Of a stretch of 64,000 nt of DNA, positions 51,802-60,511 are shown one piece after another (position 1 is the first letter of the stretch; every line of letters begins with the position of its first letter). Both the position numbers and the translations under genes were made by a program. A model generated the notes under the pieces. That model worked only from the letters and a program-made list of their open reading frames with translations. It was not told the origin of the DNA and made no database searches. Source of the stretch: Streptomyces sp. WZ.A104. Lineage in GTDB: Bacteria; Actinomycetota; Actinomycetes; Streptomycetales; Streptomycetaceae. The stretch is from positions 1 through 64,000 of the forward strand of contig NZ_NWVL01000029.1 of NCBI RefSeq assembly GCF_002382885.1, in the 5' to 3' direction.

Positions 51802-53291
51802 CAATCCTCGGCTTCGTCATGATCGCGACCTTCCTGGTCCTGATCATGACGAAGAAGATGTCGCCGATCGCGGCGCTGGTACTGATCCCCGCACTGTTCT
51901 GTGTCGCCGTCGGGCAGGGAGCGCAGCTCGGCGACTACGTCATCGACGGCGTCGGCAACCTCGCGCCGACCGCCGCCATGCTGATGTTCGCCATCATCTA
52001 CTTCGGTGTGATGATCGACGTCGGCCTGTTCGACCCGATCGTCCGGGGCATCCTCCGCTTCTGCAAGGCCGACCCGCTGCGGATCGTCGTCGGTACGGCG
52101 GTGCTCGCCGCGATCGTCTCCTTGGACGGCGACGGCTCCACCACCTTCATGATCACCGTCTCGGCGATGTATCCGCTCTACAAACGCCTCAAGATGAGCC
52201 TCGTCGTGATGACCGGCGTGGCGGCCACCGCGAACGGCGTCATGAACACCCTTCCCTGGGGCGGACCCACCGCCCGCGCCGCGACCGCCCTCGAACTGGA
52301 CGCCTCCGAGATCTTCGTGCCCATGATCCCGGCGCTCGCCGTCGGACTGCTCGCGGTGTTCCTGCTGGCGTACGTGCTCGGCCGCCGCGAGCGCGGGCGC
52401 CTGGGCTTGCTCACACTGGACGAGGAGCTCGTGCGGGAGGCGGAGCCGGAGACCGTGGCGGTCGGAGCCGTCGGCACGGGCGGCGAGGACCGTCTCCGCA
52501 AGGGCCCGGCCGCCTCGGACCCGGATTCCTCGGGGACCGCCGCGGGCCCGGATTCCTCAGGCGCCGCCTCGGGCTCCGACTCCTCTGGCACCGCCTCGGG
52601 GTTCACGGACGCGGACCCCGACGAGGACGAAGGCGACGACGAGGAGGAGTTCAAGGGCCTGGACCCGAACCGGTCCACGCTCCGCCCGAAGCTCTACTGG
52701 TTCAACGCCGGCCTCACCGTCGCCCTGCTGGCCGCGATGATCATGGAGCTGCTGCCGATCCCGGTGCTCTTCCTGCTCGGCGCGGCCCTCGCCCTCACCG
52801 TCAACTTCCCCCGCATGCCGGACCAGCGGGCCCGGATCGCCGCCCATGCCGACAACGTCCTGAACGTATCCGGCATGGTCTTCGCCGCCGCCGTCTTCAC
52901 CGGTGTCCTCACCGGTACGGGCATGGTCGAGCACATGGCCGACTGGGTCGTGAGCGCCGTCCCCGACGCGATGGGCCCGCACATGGCCATCGTCACCGGC
53001 CTGCTCAGCCTGCCGCTCACGTACTTCATGTCCAACGACGGCTTCTACTTCGGCGTCGTCCCGGTCCTCGCCGAGGCCGGGGCCGCCCACGGGGTCTCCC
53101 CGCTGGAGATCGCCCGCGCCTCCCTGGCGGGCCAGGCGCTGCACATGTCCTCGCCGCTGGTACCCGCCGTGTACGTCCTCGTCGGCATGGCGAAGGTCGA
53201 GTTCGGCGACCACACCCGGTTCACCGTCAAGTGGGCCGTGCTCACCTCCCTCGTCGTGCTCGGGGCGGGCATCCTCTTCGGCACCATCTAG
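51795..53291 (+). CDS. CitMHS family citrate/divalent metal-H+ symporter
   Basis: Integral membrane transporter of 498 residues that by family moves metal-citrate complexes with protons. About 10-12 helices are seen, beginning LTILGFVMIATFLVLIM. The conserved SLDGDGSTTFMITVSAMYPLYKRL and GVMNTLPWGGPTARAA are present, and PLTYFMSNDGFYFGVVPVLA is in the second half. A long cytoplasmic loop of about 75 residues (near 205-285) contains the thrice-repeated DSSG[T/A]A(A/S)G and an acidic run (DADPDEDEGDDEEEF) that is not typical of the core. No two-component pair (citrate sensor) is adjacent. Confidence 0.92.
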   Translation: MLTILGFVMIATFLVLIMTKKMSPIAALVLIPALFCVAVGQGAQLGDYVIDGVGNLAPTAAMLMFAIIYFGVMIDVGLFDPIVRGILRFCKADPLRIVVGTAVLAAIVSLDGDGSTTFMITVSAMYPLYKRLKMSLVVMTGVAATANGVMNTLPWGGPTARAATALELDASEIFVPMIPALAVGLLAVFLLAYVLGRRERGRLGLLTLDEELVREAEPETVAVGAVGTGGEDRLRKGPAASDPDSSGTAAGPDSSGAASGSDSSGTASGFTDADPDEDEGDDEEEFKGLDPNRSTLRPKLYWFNAGLTVALLAAMIMELLPIPVLFLLGAALALTVNFPRMPDQRARIAAHADNVLNVSGMVFAAAVFTGVLTGTGMVEHMADWVVSAVPDAMGPHMAIVTGLLSLPLTYFMSNDGFYFGVVPVLAEAGAAHGVSPLEIARASLAGQALHMSSPLVPAVYVLVGMAKVEFGDHTRFTVKWAVLTSLVVLGAGILFGTI

Positions 53292-53356
53292 CACCATCTG
53301 GACGGCACTCGCCGGACGGCACTCGCCGGACGGCACCCGCCGGAGGGCCGCCGCCG
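53281..53356. repeat. Tandem repeats over and after the CitMHS stop codon
   Basis: GCACCATCT is duplicated at 53281-53289 and 53291-53299, the stop TAG being in the junction. Three 14-base units GACGGCAC[T/C]CGCCG follow (53301-53342), with a fourth, degenerate one (53343-53356). Confidence 0.8.
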
Positions 53357-53432
53357 GAAGGCGCCCGCGCCCGGCGCGCACTCCGGCATGACCGGCGTGA
53401 CCGGTGTCTCCGGAGGCTCCCTGGCGCCGAAA

Positions 53433-53449
53433 AACTAACGGCGCTAGTT
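53433..53449. promoter_or_regulatory. Putative TetR operator, copy 2 (before the aldehyde dehydrogenase gene)
   Basis: AACTAACGGCGCTAGTT is a palindrome with one mismatch per arm pair and matches the sites at 8149 and 58827. It lies 76 bases upstream of the aldehyde dehydrogenase start. Confidence 0.65.
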
Positions 53450-53525
53450 TGGGCGGGTGTGGCAGGGCCCCGCGCCCGCCGCACGGCTTCGGCGCTCCGC
53501 ACAGCACGTCCGGGAGGAAACAGCC

Positions 53526-54920
53526 ATGAAGGCCCATGACCAGATGTACATCGACGGCGCGTGGCGGCCCGCCGTCGGCCGGGACACGATCGCGGTCGTG
53601 AACCCGGCCGACGAGCAGGTCATCGCCCACGTGCCGGCGGGCACGGCCGAGGACGTCGACGCGGCGGTACGGGCCGCGCGGGCCGCTCTCCCCGCCTGGG
53701 CCGCCACCCCGCCCGCCGAGCGCGCGGCCCGGCTCACCGCGCTCGCCGACGCGCTGGCCGCCCGCAAGGACGAGCTGGCCGAGACGATCACCGCCGAGCT
53801 GGGCTCGCCGCTGCCGCTCTCGCAGATGGTCCACGCGGGCGTCCCGGTGCTGGTCGCCTCCTCGTACGCCGAACTGGCCGCGCGCCACACCTTCGAGGAG
53901 CGGATCGGCAACTCCACCGTGCTCCTGGAGCCGGTCGGCGTCGTCGGCGCGATCACCCCGTGGAACTACCCGCTCCACCAGATCGTCGCCAAGGTCGCCC
54001 CCGCCCTCGCCGCGGGCTGCACGATCGTCCTCAAGCCCGCCGAGGACACCCCGCTCACCGCCCAGCTCTTCGCCGAGGCCACCGAGGCCGCAGGTCTGCC
54101 GCCCGGCGTCTTCAACCTCGTCACCGGCCTCGGACCGGTCGCGGGCCAGGCGCTCGCCGCGCACGAGGACGTCGACCTGGTCTCCTTCACCGGCTCCACC
54201 GCCGTCGGCAAGCAGATCGGGGCCACCGCCGGGGCCGCCGTCAAGCGCGTCGCCCTCGAACTGGGCGGCAAGTCCGCCAACGTCATCCTCCCCGGCGCGG
54301 ACCTCGCCAAGGCCGTCAACGTCGGCATCGCCAACGTGATGACCAACTCCGGCCAGACGTGCAGCGCCTGGACCCGGATGCTCGTGGACGCCGAGCGGTA
54401 CGACGAGGCCGTGGAGCTCGCGGCGAACGCCGTCACCAAGTACGTCGCCGGGGAGCGGGTCGGCCCGCTCGTCAACGCCAAGCAGCAGGCCCGGGTGCGC
54501 GGCTACATCGAGAGGGGCGTCGCGGAAGGCGCCCGGCTGGTCGCGGGCGGCCCGGAAGCCCCTCTGGAGAGCGGCTACTACGTCAGCCCCACCGTCTTCG
54601 CCGACGTCACCCCGGACATGACCATCGCCCAGGAGGAGATCTTCGGCCCGGTCGTCTCGATCCTCCGCTACGAGGACGTGGACGATGCCCTGCGGATCGC
54701 CAACGACACCGTCTACGGGCTGGCGGGCGCCGTGTGGGCCAAGGACGACGAGGAGGCGGTGGCCTTCGCCCGCCGGATGGACACCGGGCAGGTCGACATC
54801 AACGGCGGGCGGTTCAACCCGCTGGCCCCGTTCGGCGGTTACAAGCAGTCGGGGGTGGGGCGCGAGCTGGGGGCGCACGGTCTGGCGGAGTATCTCCAGA
54901 CGAAGTCGCTCCAGTTCTGA
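53526..54920 (+). CDS. NAD(P)-dependent aldehyde dehydrogenase
   Basis: A 464-residue ALDH superfamily enzyme. GVVGAITPWNYPLHQIV is the Asn (catalytic oxyanion) motif, FTGSTAVGKQIG the NAD-binding loop, LELGGKSANVILPGAD holds the general-base Glu and NSGQTCSAWTRMLV the nucleophile Cys. EEIFGPVVSIL follows. This is close to betaine/succinate-semialdehyde types by the look of the ends (FGGYKQSGVGRELG), but the substrate is not assigned. GGGAGGAAACAG precedes the ATG. The alcohol dehydrogenase gene starts 42 bases later, so alcohol to acid oxidation is likely one operon. Confidence 0.92.
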   Translation: MKAHDQMYIDGAWRPAVGRDTIAVVNPADEQVIAHVPAGTAEDVDAAVRAARAALPAWAATPPAERAARLTALADALAARKDELAETITAELGSPLPLSQMVHAGVPVLVASSYAELAARHTFEERIGNSTVLLEPVGVVGAITPWNYPLHQIVAKVAPALAAGCTIVLKPAEDTPLTAQLFAEATEAAGLPPGVFNLVTGLGPVAGQALAAHEDVDLVSFTGSTAVGKQIGATAGAAVKRVALELGGKSANVILPGADLAKAVNVGIANVMTNSGQTCSAWTRMLVDAERYDEAVELAANAVTKYVAGERVGPLVNAKQQARVRGYIERGVAEGARLVAGGPEAPLESGYYVSPTVFADVTPDMTIAQEEIFGPVVSILRYEDVDDALRIANDTVYGLAGAVWAKDDEEAVAFARRMDTGQVDINGGRFNPLAPFGGYKQSGVGRELGAHGLAEYLQTKSLQF

Positions 54921-54962
54921 ACCCGCAACCGTCCCATAAGTCCCTCATCCAGGAGTCTGTTC

Positions 54963-56051
54963 GTGGTCCGCGCCGCCGTACTGCCCGCCGTCGGAGCTCC
55001 GCTGGAGATCACCGACATCGTCCTGCCGGAGCCCGGCCCCGGCCAGGTGCGCGTCGCGCTCGCCGCCGCCGGGGTCTGCCACTCCGACCTGTCCCTGTCC
55101 AACGGCACCATGCGCGTCCCGGTGCCCGCCGTCCTCGGCCACGAGGGCGCGGGAACCGTCCTGGCGGTCGGCGAGGGTGTCACCCATGTCGCCCCGGGCG
55201 ACGGCGTCGTCCTCAACTGGGCGCCTTCCTGCGGGGCCTGCTTCCACTGCGGGATCGGCGAGGTGTGGCTCTGCGCCGACGCCCTCAAGGGGACCGCCAA
55301 CCTCCATGCCCGTACGGCGGACGGCACGGAGCTCCACCCGGGGCTCAACGTCGCGGCCTTCGCCGAGGAGACCGTCGTCGCCGCGAACTGCGTGCTCCCC
55401 GCCCCCGACGGCGTCCCTCTCACCGACGCCGCGCTCCTCGGCTGCGCGGTCCTCACCGGCTACGGGGCGATCCACCACAGCGCCCGGGTCCGTGAGGGCG
55501 AGAGCGTCGTCGTGTTCGGGATCGGCGGCGTCGGCCTCGCCGTGCTCCAGGCCGCCCGGATCGCGGGCGCCTCCCGGATCATCGCGGTCGACGTCTCCCC
55601 GGCCAAGGAGGAGCTCGCCCGGCAGGCCGGAGCCACCGACTACGCCATCGCCTCCGCCACCACCGCGCGCGAGGTCCGCAAACTGACCGGAGGCCAGGGC
55701 GCGGACGTCGCCGTGGAGTGCGTCGGGCGGCCCGCGACCATCCGCGCCGCCTGGGAGTCCACCCGGCGCGGCGGGCGTACCACGGTCGTCGGCATCGGCG
55801 GCAAGGACCAGGAGGTCACCTTCAACGCCCTGGAGATCTTCCACTGGGGCCGCTCCCTGACGGGCTGCGTGTACGGCAACAGCGACCCGGCCCGCGATCT
55901 GCCCGCCCTCGCCGACCACATCCGCGCGGGCCGCTTCGACCTGTCGATGATGGTCACCGAGCGCATCGCCCTGGACGGCATTCCCGCCGCCTTCGACAAC
56001 ATGGTCGCGGGCAAGGGCGGCCGAGCCCTGGTGGTCTTCCGGAATTCATGA
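54963..56051 (+). CDS. Zinc-dependent alcohol dehydrogenase (MDR family)
   Basis: A 362-residue class III-like medium-chain dehydrogenase. The catalytic zinc site is in GVCHSDLS and LGHEGAGTV. The structural zinc Cys cluster is CGACFHCGIGEVWLC. The Rossmann loop is VVVFGIGGVGLAVLQAARI followed by the Asp of IIAVDVSPAK, favouring NAD. FNALEIFHWGRSLTGCVYGNSDP is typical of the S-hydroxymethyl-type/mycothiol or AdhE2-like subfamily. AGGAG precedes the GTG start. It forms an operon with the preceding aldehyde dehydrogenase. Confidence 0.92.
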   Translation: MVRAAVLPAVGAPLEITDIVLPEPGPGQVRVALAAAGVCHSDLSLSNGTMRVPVPAVLGHEGAGTVLAVGEGVTHVAPGDGVVLNWAPSCGACFHCGIGEVWLCADALKGTANLHARTADGTELHPGLNVAAFAEETVVAANCVLPAPDGVPLTDAALLGCAVLTGYGAIHHSARVREGESVVVFGIGGVGLAVLQAARIAGASRIIAVDVSPAKEELARQAGATDYAIASATTAREVRKLTGGQGADVAVECVGRPATIRAAWESTRRGGRTTVVGIGGKDQEVTFNALEIFHWGRSLTGCVYGNSDPARDLPALADHIRAGRFDLSMMVTERIALDGIPAAFDNMVAGKGGRALVVFRNS

Positions 56052-56072
56052 CCCAGGACACCGGGGAGAGGG

Positions 56073-57119
56073 TCAGTAGTCCGTCGTCCGGGACGTCGAT
56101 GTCACCGGCCCCAGCAGCCGGGCGTCCATCTCGCCCTCCTCGAACAGCCGGGAGGCCGGGCCCACGATCAGCGGGTCCGGCACCCCGACCGCCTCCGGGT
56201 CCTTGCCCGGGTAGTCGAAGCGGTCCAGCACATGCCGCATCGCCTCCAGCCGGGCCCGCTTCTTGTCGTTGCTCTTCACCACCGTCCAGGGCGCGTCGGC
56301 GGTGTCGGTGTGGAAGAGCATCAGCTCCTTGGCCTCGGTGTACTCGTCCCACTTGTCCAGCGACGCCAGATCGACGGGGCTCAGCTTCCACCGCCGTACC
56401 GGGTCGATCTGCCGGATCATGAACCGGTTGCGCTGCTCGTTGCGGGAGACGGAGAACCAGAACTTCACCAGGCGGACGCCGTCCCGGGCGAGCATCCGCT
56501 CGAAGCCCGGCGCCTGGTGCATGAACTCCAGGTACTCGTGGGTCGTGCAGAACCCCATCACCCGCTCCACGCCCGCCCGGTTGTACCAGGACCGGTCGAA
56601 CAGGACGATCTCCCCGGCGCTCGGCAGATGCGCCGCATAGCGCTGGAAGTACCACTGGGTGCGTTCGCGCTCGGTCGGTTTCTCCAGCGCCACCACCCGC
56701 GCACCGCGCGGATTGAGGTGCTCGGTGAACCGTCTGATCGTGCCGCCCTTGCCCGCCGCGTCCCGCCCCTCGAAGAGGATCACCAGCCGCTCGTCGCGCT
56801 CCTTCACCCAGTGCTGGAGCTTCAGCAGTTCGATCTGGAGCGCCCGCTTGGCCCGGTCGTAGTCGCGGCGGCGCAGCTTGCGGTCGTACGGGTAGTCCTC
56901 CCGCCAGGCGTCACGCGCATGTCCCTCCGGGGTCACCAGGACCGGATCGTCGTCACCGCTGTCGGCCACCGCGAACCCGTCCAGAAGCGACCCGCCGTAG
57001 CGGGCCGCCCGCCGGTCCGCCTCCGCCGCCCGCCGGTCCGCCTCCGGGGCGCTGCCGCCGCCTCGTCCGGCCTTTCCCTTGGTTCCGCTACGTCCGTTCC
57101 GCTTGGCGCTCCGGGTCAT
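56073..57119 (-). CDS. ppk2: Polyphosphate kinase 2 (PPK2)
   Basis: Polyphosphate-driven nucleotide kinase of 348 residues. Walker A is VILFEGRDAAGKGGTIRR, the lid/Walker B region is EIVLFDRSWYNRAGVERVMGF, and RDGVRLVKFWFSVSRNEQ and PWTVVKSNDKKRARL complete the PPK2 pattern. The N-terminal 40 residues are basic and contain the duplicated EADRRAA, from a 21-bp repeat in the DNA. It overlaps the start of nothing downstream but shares 32 bases with the end of the exporter gene behind it on the same strand. Confidence 0.95.
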   Translation of the reverse strand: MTRSAKRNGRSGTKGKAGRGGGSAPEADRRAAEADRRAARYGGSLLDGFAVADSGDDDPVLVTPEGHARDAWREDYPYDRKLRRRDYDRAKRALQIELLKLQHWVKERDERLVILFEGRDAAGKGGTIRRFTEHLNPRGARVVALEKPTERERTQWYFQRYAAHLPSAGEIVLFDRSWYNRAGVERVMGFCTTHEYLEFMHQAPGFERMLARDGVRLVKFWFSVSRNEQRNRFMIRQIDPVRRWKLSPVDLASLDKWDEYTEAKELMLFHTDTADAPWTVVKSNDKKRARLEAMRHVLDRFDYPGKDPEAVGVPDPLIVGPASRLFEEGEMDARLLGPVTSTSRTTDY

Positions 57120-58068
57120 GACGGGATCCCTCCACCGGCCGGGCCGGATTTCCGCGTGTGGAGCCAGTCTGCTGACGGCTCCGGGAGACCGCCACCCCGG
57201 CCAGGCAGAGCGCCCCGCCGACGATGCCGAGCGAGGTCGGCACCTCGTCCAGCAGCACCCACGCCATCCCCACGACCAGCGCCGGAACCGCGTACGTGGT
57301 CGCGCCCATCCGGCCCGCGGTGGTCCGGGCCATCGCGTAGCCCCAGGTCGTGAAGGCCAGCGCGGTCGGGAAGACGCCCAGGTAGACCATGTTCAGCGTG
57401 GCGGACAGCGGCGCGTCGGCCGCCTCGGAGACCAGCGCCCCGGTGAACGGCAGGCAGGCGACGGCCCCGATCAGGCAGCCGAAGGTGTTGACCTGGAGCG
57501 AGGAGCCGTGCGCCAGGGCCGGCTTCTGGCTCACCGCGCCCGCCGCGTACGCCAGCGCGGCCAGCAGGCACAGCGCCACGCCCAGCACGGAGGAGCCGCC
57601 GTGTCCGGACATCGCGAGGCCGACCACGACCGCGCCCGCGAACGAGACGCCCATCCCCGCCAGCAGTCGGCGCGGCAGCCCCTCGCCGAGCATCCGGGCG
57701 CCCAGCAGGGCGATCAGGATCGGCCCGATGTTCACCAGCATCGCCGCCGTGCCCGCGTCCACCTCCCGCTCGCCCCAGTTCAGGACCACCATGTACAGCC
57801 CGAACCACAGCAGCCCCGAGGTGACGATCCCCGGCCAGGCACCCTTGCCGGGCAGCCCCTCCCGTCGTACGAGCAGGATCGCCCCGAGCACCAGCGTCCC
57901 CGCCAGCAGCCGCCCGAGGGCCAGGGCACCGGGGGAGTACGCCTCGCCCGCACTGCGGATCGAGACGAAGGCGGAGGCCCACAGCACGACGGTGGTGCAG
58001 GCGGCGGCCGGGGTGCGCCACTGGCGGGCCGGTACGGGGACCGGAAGGAGTGTCGGGGGCGTCGTCAT
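57088..58068 (-). CDS. EamA/DMT family exporter
   Basis: A 326-residue transporter with ten membrane helices in two EamA repeats (LWASAFVSIRSAGEAYSPGAL in the first, LCLLAALAYAAGAVSQKPAL opening the second). Conserved VNIGPILIALLGARMLGEGLPRRLLAG ends the first repeat. The basic C-terminal tail overlaps the PPK2 start by 32 bases, so PPK2 translation is probably coupled. The ATG beginning MTTPPTL was preferred; an in-frame ATG 11 codons upstream lies in an inverted repeat region (CGATTG...CAATCG near 58110). Confidence 0.9.
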   Translation of the reverse strand: MTTPPTLLPVPVPARQWRTPAAACTTVVLWASAFVSIRSAGEAYSPGALALGRLLAGTLVLGAILLVRREGLPGKGAWPGIVTSGLLWFGLYMVVLNWGEREVDAGTAAMLVNIGPILIALLGARMLGEGLPRRLLAGMGVSFAGAVVVGLAMSGHGGSSVLGVALCLLAALAYAAGAVSQKPALAHGSSLQVNTFGCLIGAVACLPFTGALVSEAADAPLSATLNMVYLGVFPTALAFTTWGYAMARTTAGRMGATTYAVPALVVGMAWVLLDEVPTSLGIVGGALCLAGVAVSRSRQQTGSTRGNPARPVEGSRHDPERQAERT

Positions 58069-58122
58069 GGCCACGACCGTAGGGTCGGGACGCTTCGGCA
58101 CCCACTCGATTGTCGAGGACCG

Positions 58123-58806
58123 TCAATCGTCAAAGCGGCCGGGCGACGGCGCCGCAGGCCGTGCGTACTCCTCGTACTGGAGCGCCAGCCCGTCCAGCAA
58201 CGCCCGCAGCCCCACCTCGAACGCCCCGTCGTCCACCTGCCGCCGGCGGTCGGCCAACAGGTGCGCCTGGCCCAGGTGCGGGTAGTCGGCCGGGTCGTAG
58301 GCACTCTCGTCGTCGACGAACCCCCCGGCGAAGGACCCCAGCGCGGACCCGGTGATGAAGTACCGCATCAGCGCCCCGATCCGGGTCGCCTGCGCGGGCG
58401 GCCACCCCGCCCCCACCATCGCCCCGAACACCGCGTCGGCGACCCGCAGCCCCGCCGGACGGCGCCCGGGGCCCCGGGCGAGCACGGGCACGATGTGCGG
58501 ATGCGCGGCGAGGGCGGCCCGGTAGGACAGCGCCCAGTCGTGCAGGGCCGCACGCCAGTCGCGCGGGTCCGACTCCTCGAACATCGACAGGTCGACCTGT
58601 ACGGAGACGGCGTCGGCGACCGCGTCGAGGATCTCGTCCTTGTTGCGGAAGTGGTTGTAGAGCGAGGGCCCGCTGACGCCCAGGACCGCCGCAAGACGAC
58701 GGGTGGAGACGGCGTCGAGCCCCTCGGCGTCCACGAGCGCGCTCGCCGCCCCGACGATGCGGTCTCTGCTGAGGAGGGGCTTGCGCGGTCGGGCCATGCG
58801 GCCCAT
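58123..58806 (-). CDS. TetR regulator divergent from acyl-CoA dehydrogenase
   Basis: A 227-residue TetR protein. The HTH lies near residues 15-60 (RDRIVGAASALVDAEGLDAVSTRRLAAVLGVSGPSLYNHFRNKDEIL). The C-terminal domain is of the TetR_C_1 (TetR/VarR-like) type, with HPHIVPVLARGPG. The gene faces the acyl-CoA dehydrogenase with a 17-bp palindrome between. It is the best candidate to bind that palindrome and its copies at 8149 and 53433. Two ATGs three codons apart can start it; GGGGG precedes the first. Confidence 0.88.
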   Translation of the reverse strand: MGRMARPRKPLLSRDRIVGAASALVDAEGLDAVSTRRLAAVLGVSGPSLYNHFRNKDEILDAVADAVSVQVDLSMFEESDPRDWRAALHDWALSYRAALAAHPHIVPVLARGPGRRPAGLRVADAVFGAMVGAGWPPAQATRIGALMRYFITGSALGSFAGGFVDDESAYDPADYPHLGQAHLLADRRRQVDDGAFEVGLRALLDGLALQYEEYARPAAPSPGRFDD

Positions 58807-58826
58807 AGTAGGGCCCCCGAGCCAGA

Positions 58827-58843
58827 AACTAGCAGTGCTAATT
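58827..58843. promoter_or_regulatory. Putative TetR operator, copy 3 (TetR/acyl-CoA dehydrogenase interval)
   Basis: AACTAGCAGTGCTAATT is nearly a perfect palindrome and fits the same consensus as the sites at 8149 and 53433. It is 20 bases from the TetR start and 31 from the dehydrogenase start, so it can regulate both. Confidence 0.7.
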
Positions 58844-58874
58844 AAAGCGCTGGCGAGAGGTGGGGTGGCGCACG

Positions 58875-60026
58875 ATGGACCTGACGCTCAGTGAGGAGCA
58901 GGAAGCCGTCCGCAAGCTGGCGGCGGACTTCGTCGCCCGCGAGGTCGCGCCACACGCCGCCGCGTGGGACCGGGCCGAGAATGTCGACAGGTCGATCGTG
59001 AAGAAGCTCGGGGACCTCGGCTTCCTCGGGCTCACCGTCCCCGAGGAGTACGGCGGCTCCGGCGGGGACCACCTCTCCTACTGTCTGGTCACCGAGGAGC
59101 TGGGCCGCGGCGACTCCTCCGTGCGCGGCATCGTCTCCGTATCGCTCGGTCTGGTCGCCAAGACCCTCGCGTCCTGGGGGAGCGAGGAGCAGAAGCGGCA
59201 GTGGCTGCCCCGGCTGACGGCGGGCGAGGCGATCGGCTGCTTCGGCCTCACCGAGCCCGGCACCGGTTCGGACGCCGGGAACCTCGCCACCCGGGCCGTA
59301 CGCGACGGCGGTGACTACGTCGTTAACGGCACCAAGATGTTCATCACCAACGGCACCTGGGCCGACGTGGTGCTGCTCTTCGCCCGCACGAACGAGGCCC
59401 CCGGCCACCGCGGGGTCTCCGCCTTCCTCGTCCCCGCCGACGCCCCCGGCCTCACCCGGCGCGCCATCCACGGCAAGCTCGGCCTGCGCGGCCAGGCCAC
59501 CGCCGAACTGGTGATGGAGGATGTCCGGGTACCCGCGGCCGCCCTCCTCGGCCCCGAGGGCAAGGGCTTCTCCATCGCCATGTCCGCCCTGGCCAAGGGG
59601 CGGATGTCGGTCGCCGCGGGCTGTGTGGGCATCGCCCAGGCCGCCCTGGACGCGGCCGTGCGCTACGCCGGTGAGCGCGAGCAGTTCGGCAAGGCCATCG
59701 CCCGCCACCAGCTCGTCCAGGAGCTGCTGAGCGACATCGCCGTGGACGTGGACGCCGCCCGGCTGCTCACCTGGCGGGTCGCTGATCTGGTCGACCGGGG
59801 CCAGGAGTTCGCCACCGCCGCCTCCAAGGCCAAGCTGTACGCCTCCGAGGCCGCCGTCCGCTGCGCCGGCAACGCCCTCCAGGTCTTCGGTGGCTACGGC
59901 TACATCGACGAGTACCCGGTCGGCAAACTCCTGCGGGACGCCCGGGTGATGACGCTCTACGAGGGCACCAGCCAGATCCAGAAGCTCATCATCGGCCGCG
60001 CGCTGACGGGTGTCTCCGCGTTCTGA
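58875..60026 (+). CDS. Acyl-CoA dehydrogenase
   Basis: FAD enzyme of 383 residues for the first step of beta-oxidation or branched-chain acyl-CoA breakdown. IGCFGLTEPGTGSDAGNL, FITNGTWADVVLLFAR, REQFGKAIARHQLVQELL and FGGYGYIDEYPVGKLLRDARVMTLYEGTSQIQ are the family signatures. The catalytic Glu of short/medium-chain types is the E in LYEGTS. Substrate length is not known. GAGAGGTGGG precedes the ATG. The start is 68 bases from the divergent TetR gene. Confidence 0.93.
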   Translation: MDLTLSEEQEAVRKLAADFVAREVAPHAAAWDRAENVDRSIVKKLGDLGFLGLTVPEEYGGSGGDHLSYCLVTEELGRGDSSVRGIVSVSLGLVAKTLASWGSEEQKRQWLPRLTAGEAIGCFGLTEPGTGSDAGNLATRAVRDGGDYVVNGTKMFITNGTWADVVLLFARTNEAPGHRGVSAFLVPADAPGLTRRAIHGKLGLRGQATAELVMEDVRVPAAALLGPEGKGFSIAMSALAKGRMSVAAGCVGIAQAALDAAVRYAGEREQFGKAIARHQLVQELLSDIAVDVDAARLLTWRVADLVDRGQEFATAASKAKLYASEAAVRCAGNALQVFGGYGYIDEYPVGKLLRDARVMTLYEGTSQIQKLIIGRALTGVSAF

Positions 60027-60118
60027 GCGCCGTCGGCCCCGGTTCGCACGGGTGTCTGAGTAGCCGCCTGAGTACGTGCGCGGATGTGGCGTGCGCCACG
60101 CCGGCGGATGCTCGACCC

Positions 60119-60409
60119 ATGAGTGACACGACATCGGTCAAGCAGCAGAGCACCGCCGCCTTCTACGGCCAGGCCGTCGCCTCCTTCCTGGTGGCGATGG
60201 GTGCGGTGGCCCTCGGTATCTTCTTCCTCGACGCCGACGCCTGGGTGCGCGGCTTCCTCGCCATCGGCGTGCTCTACCTCGTCACGTCCTGCTTCACGCT
60301 GGCCAAGGTGATCCGGGACCGCCAGGAGGCCGGGCAGATCGTCAGCCGGGTGGACCAGGCCCGGCTGGAGAAGATCCTCGCCGAGCACGACCCCTTCCAG
60401 AAGCTCTGA
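60119..60409 (+). CDS. YiaA/YiaB two-helix inner membrane protein
   Basis: A 96-residue protein with two hydrophobic helices (FYGQAVASFLVAMGAVALGIFFL and GFLAIGVLYLVTSCFTLAKV) and a short charged C-terminus: the YiaAB motif. By family it is a small membrane protein of unknown role. Upstream CCGGCGGATGC is a weak ribosome site. The nearest flanking genes are the acyl-CoA dehydrogenase and a TetR regulator, with no obvious functional link. Confidence 0.88.
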   Translation: MSDTTSVKQQSTAAFYGQAVASFLVAMGAVALGIFFLDADAWVRGFLAIGVLYLVTSCFTLAKVIRDRQEAGQIVSRVDQARLEKILAEHDPFQKL

Positions 60410-60448
60410 CCCGGCAGGACGGCGAGACGGCTCTGAGCGGAGACAGCC

Positions 60449-60464
60449 CTAAGCGCTTGCTCAG
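60449..60464. promoter_or_regulatory. Putative TetR operator (before TetR at 60512)
   Basis: CTAAGCGCTTGCTCAG is an imperfect palindrome (TrAGC-n4-GCTyA) and is repeated base for base at 61720 before the MaoC gene. It lies 47 bases upstream of the TetR start. Confidence 0.7.
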
Positions 60465-60511
60465 GTTCGGGGTATGGTGTTCGTCCTGTTGACGGAGAGG
60501 GGCCCTGAGCG

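Noticed and set aside
53561..55495. 644-residue Arg-rich frame across both dehydrogenase genes
   Set aside because: Over one quarter Arg/Gly with no domains; overlaps two certain genes in another frame.
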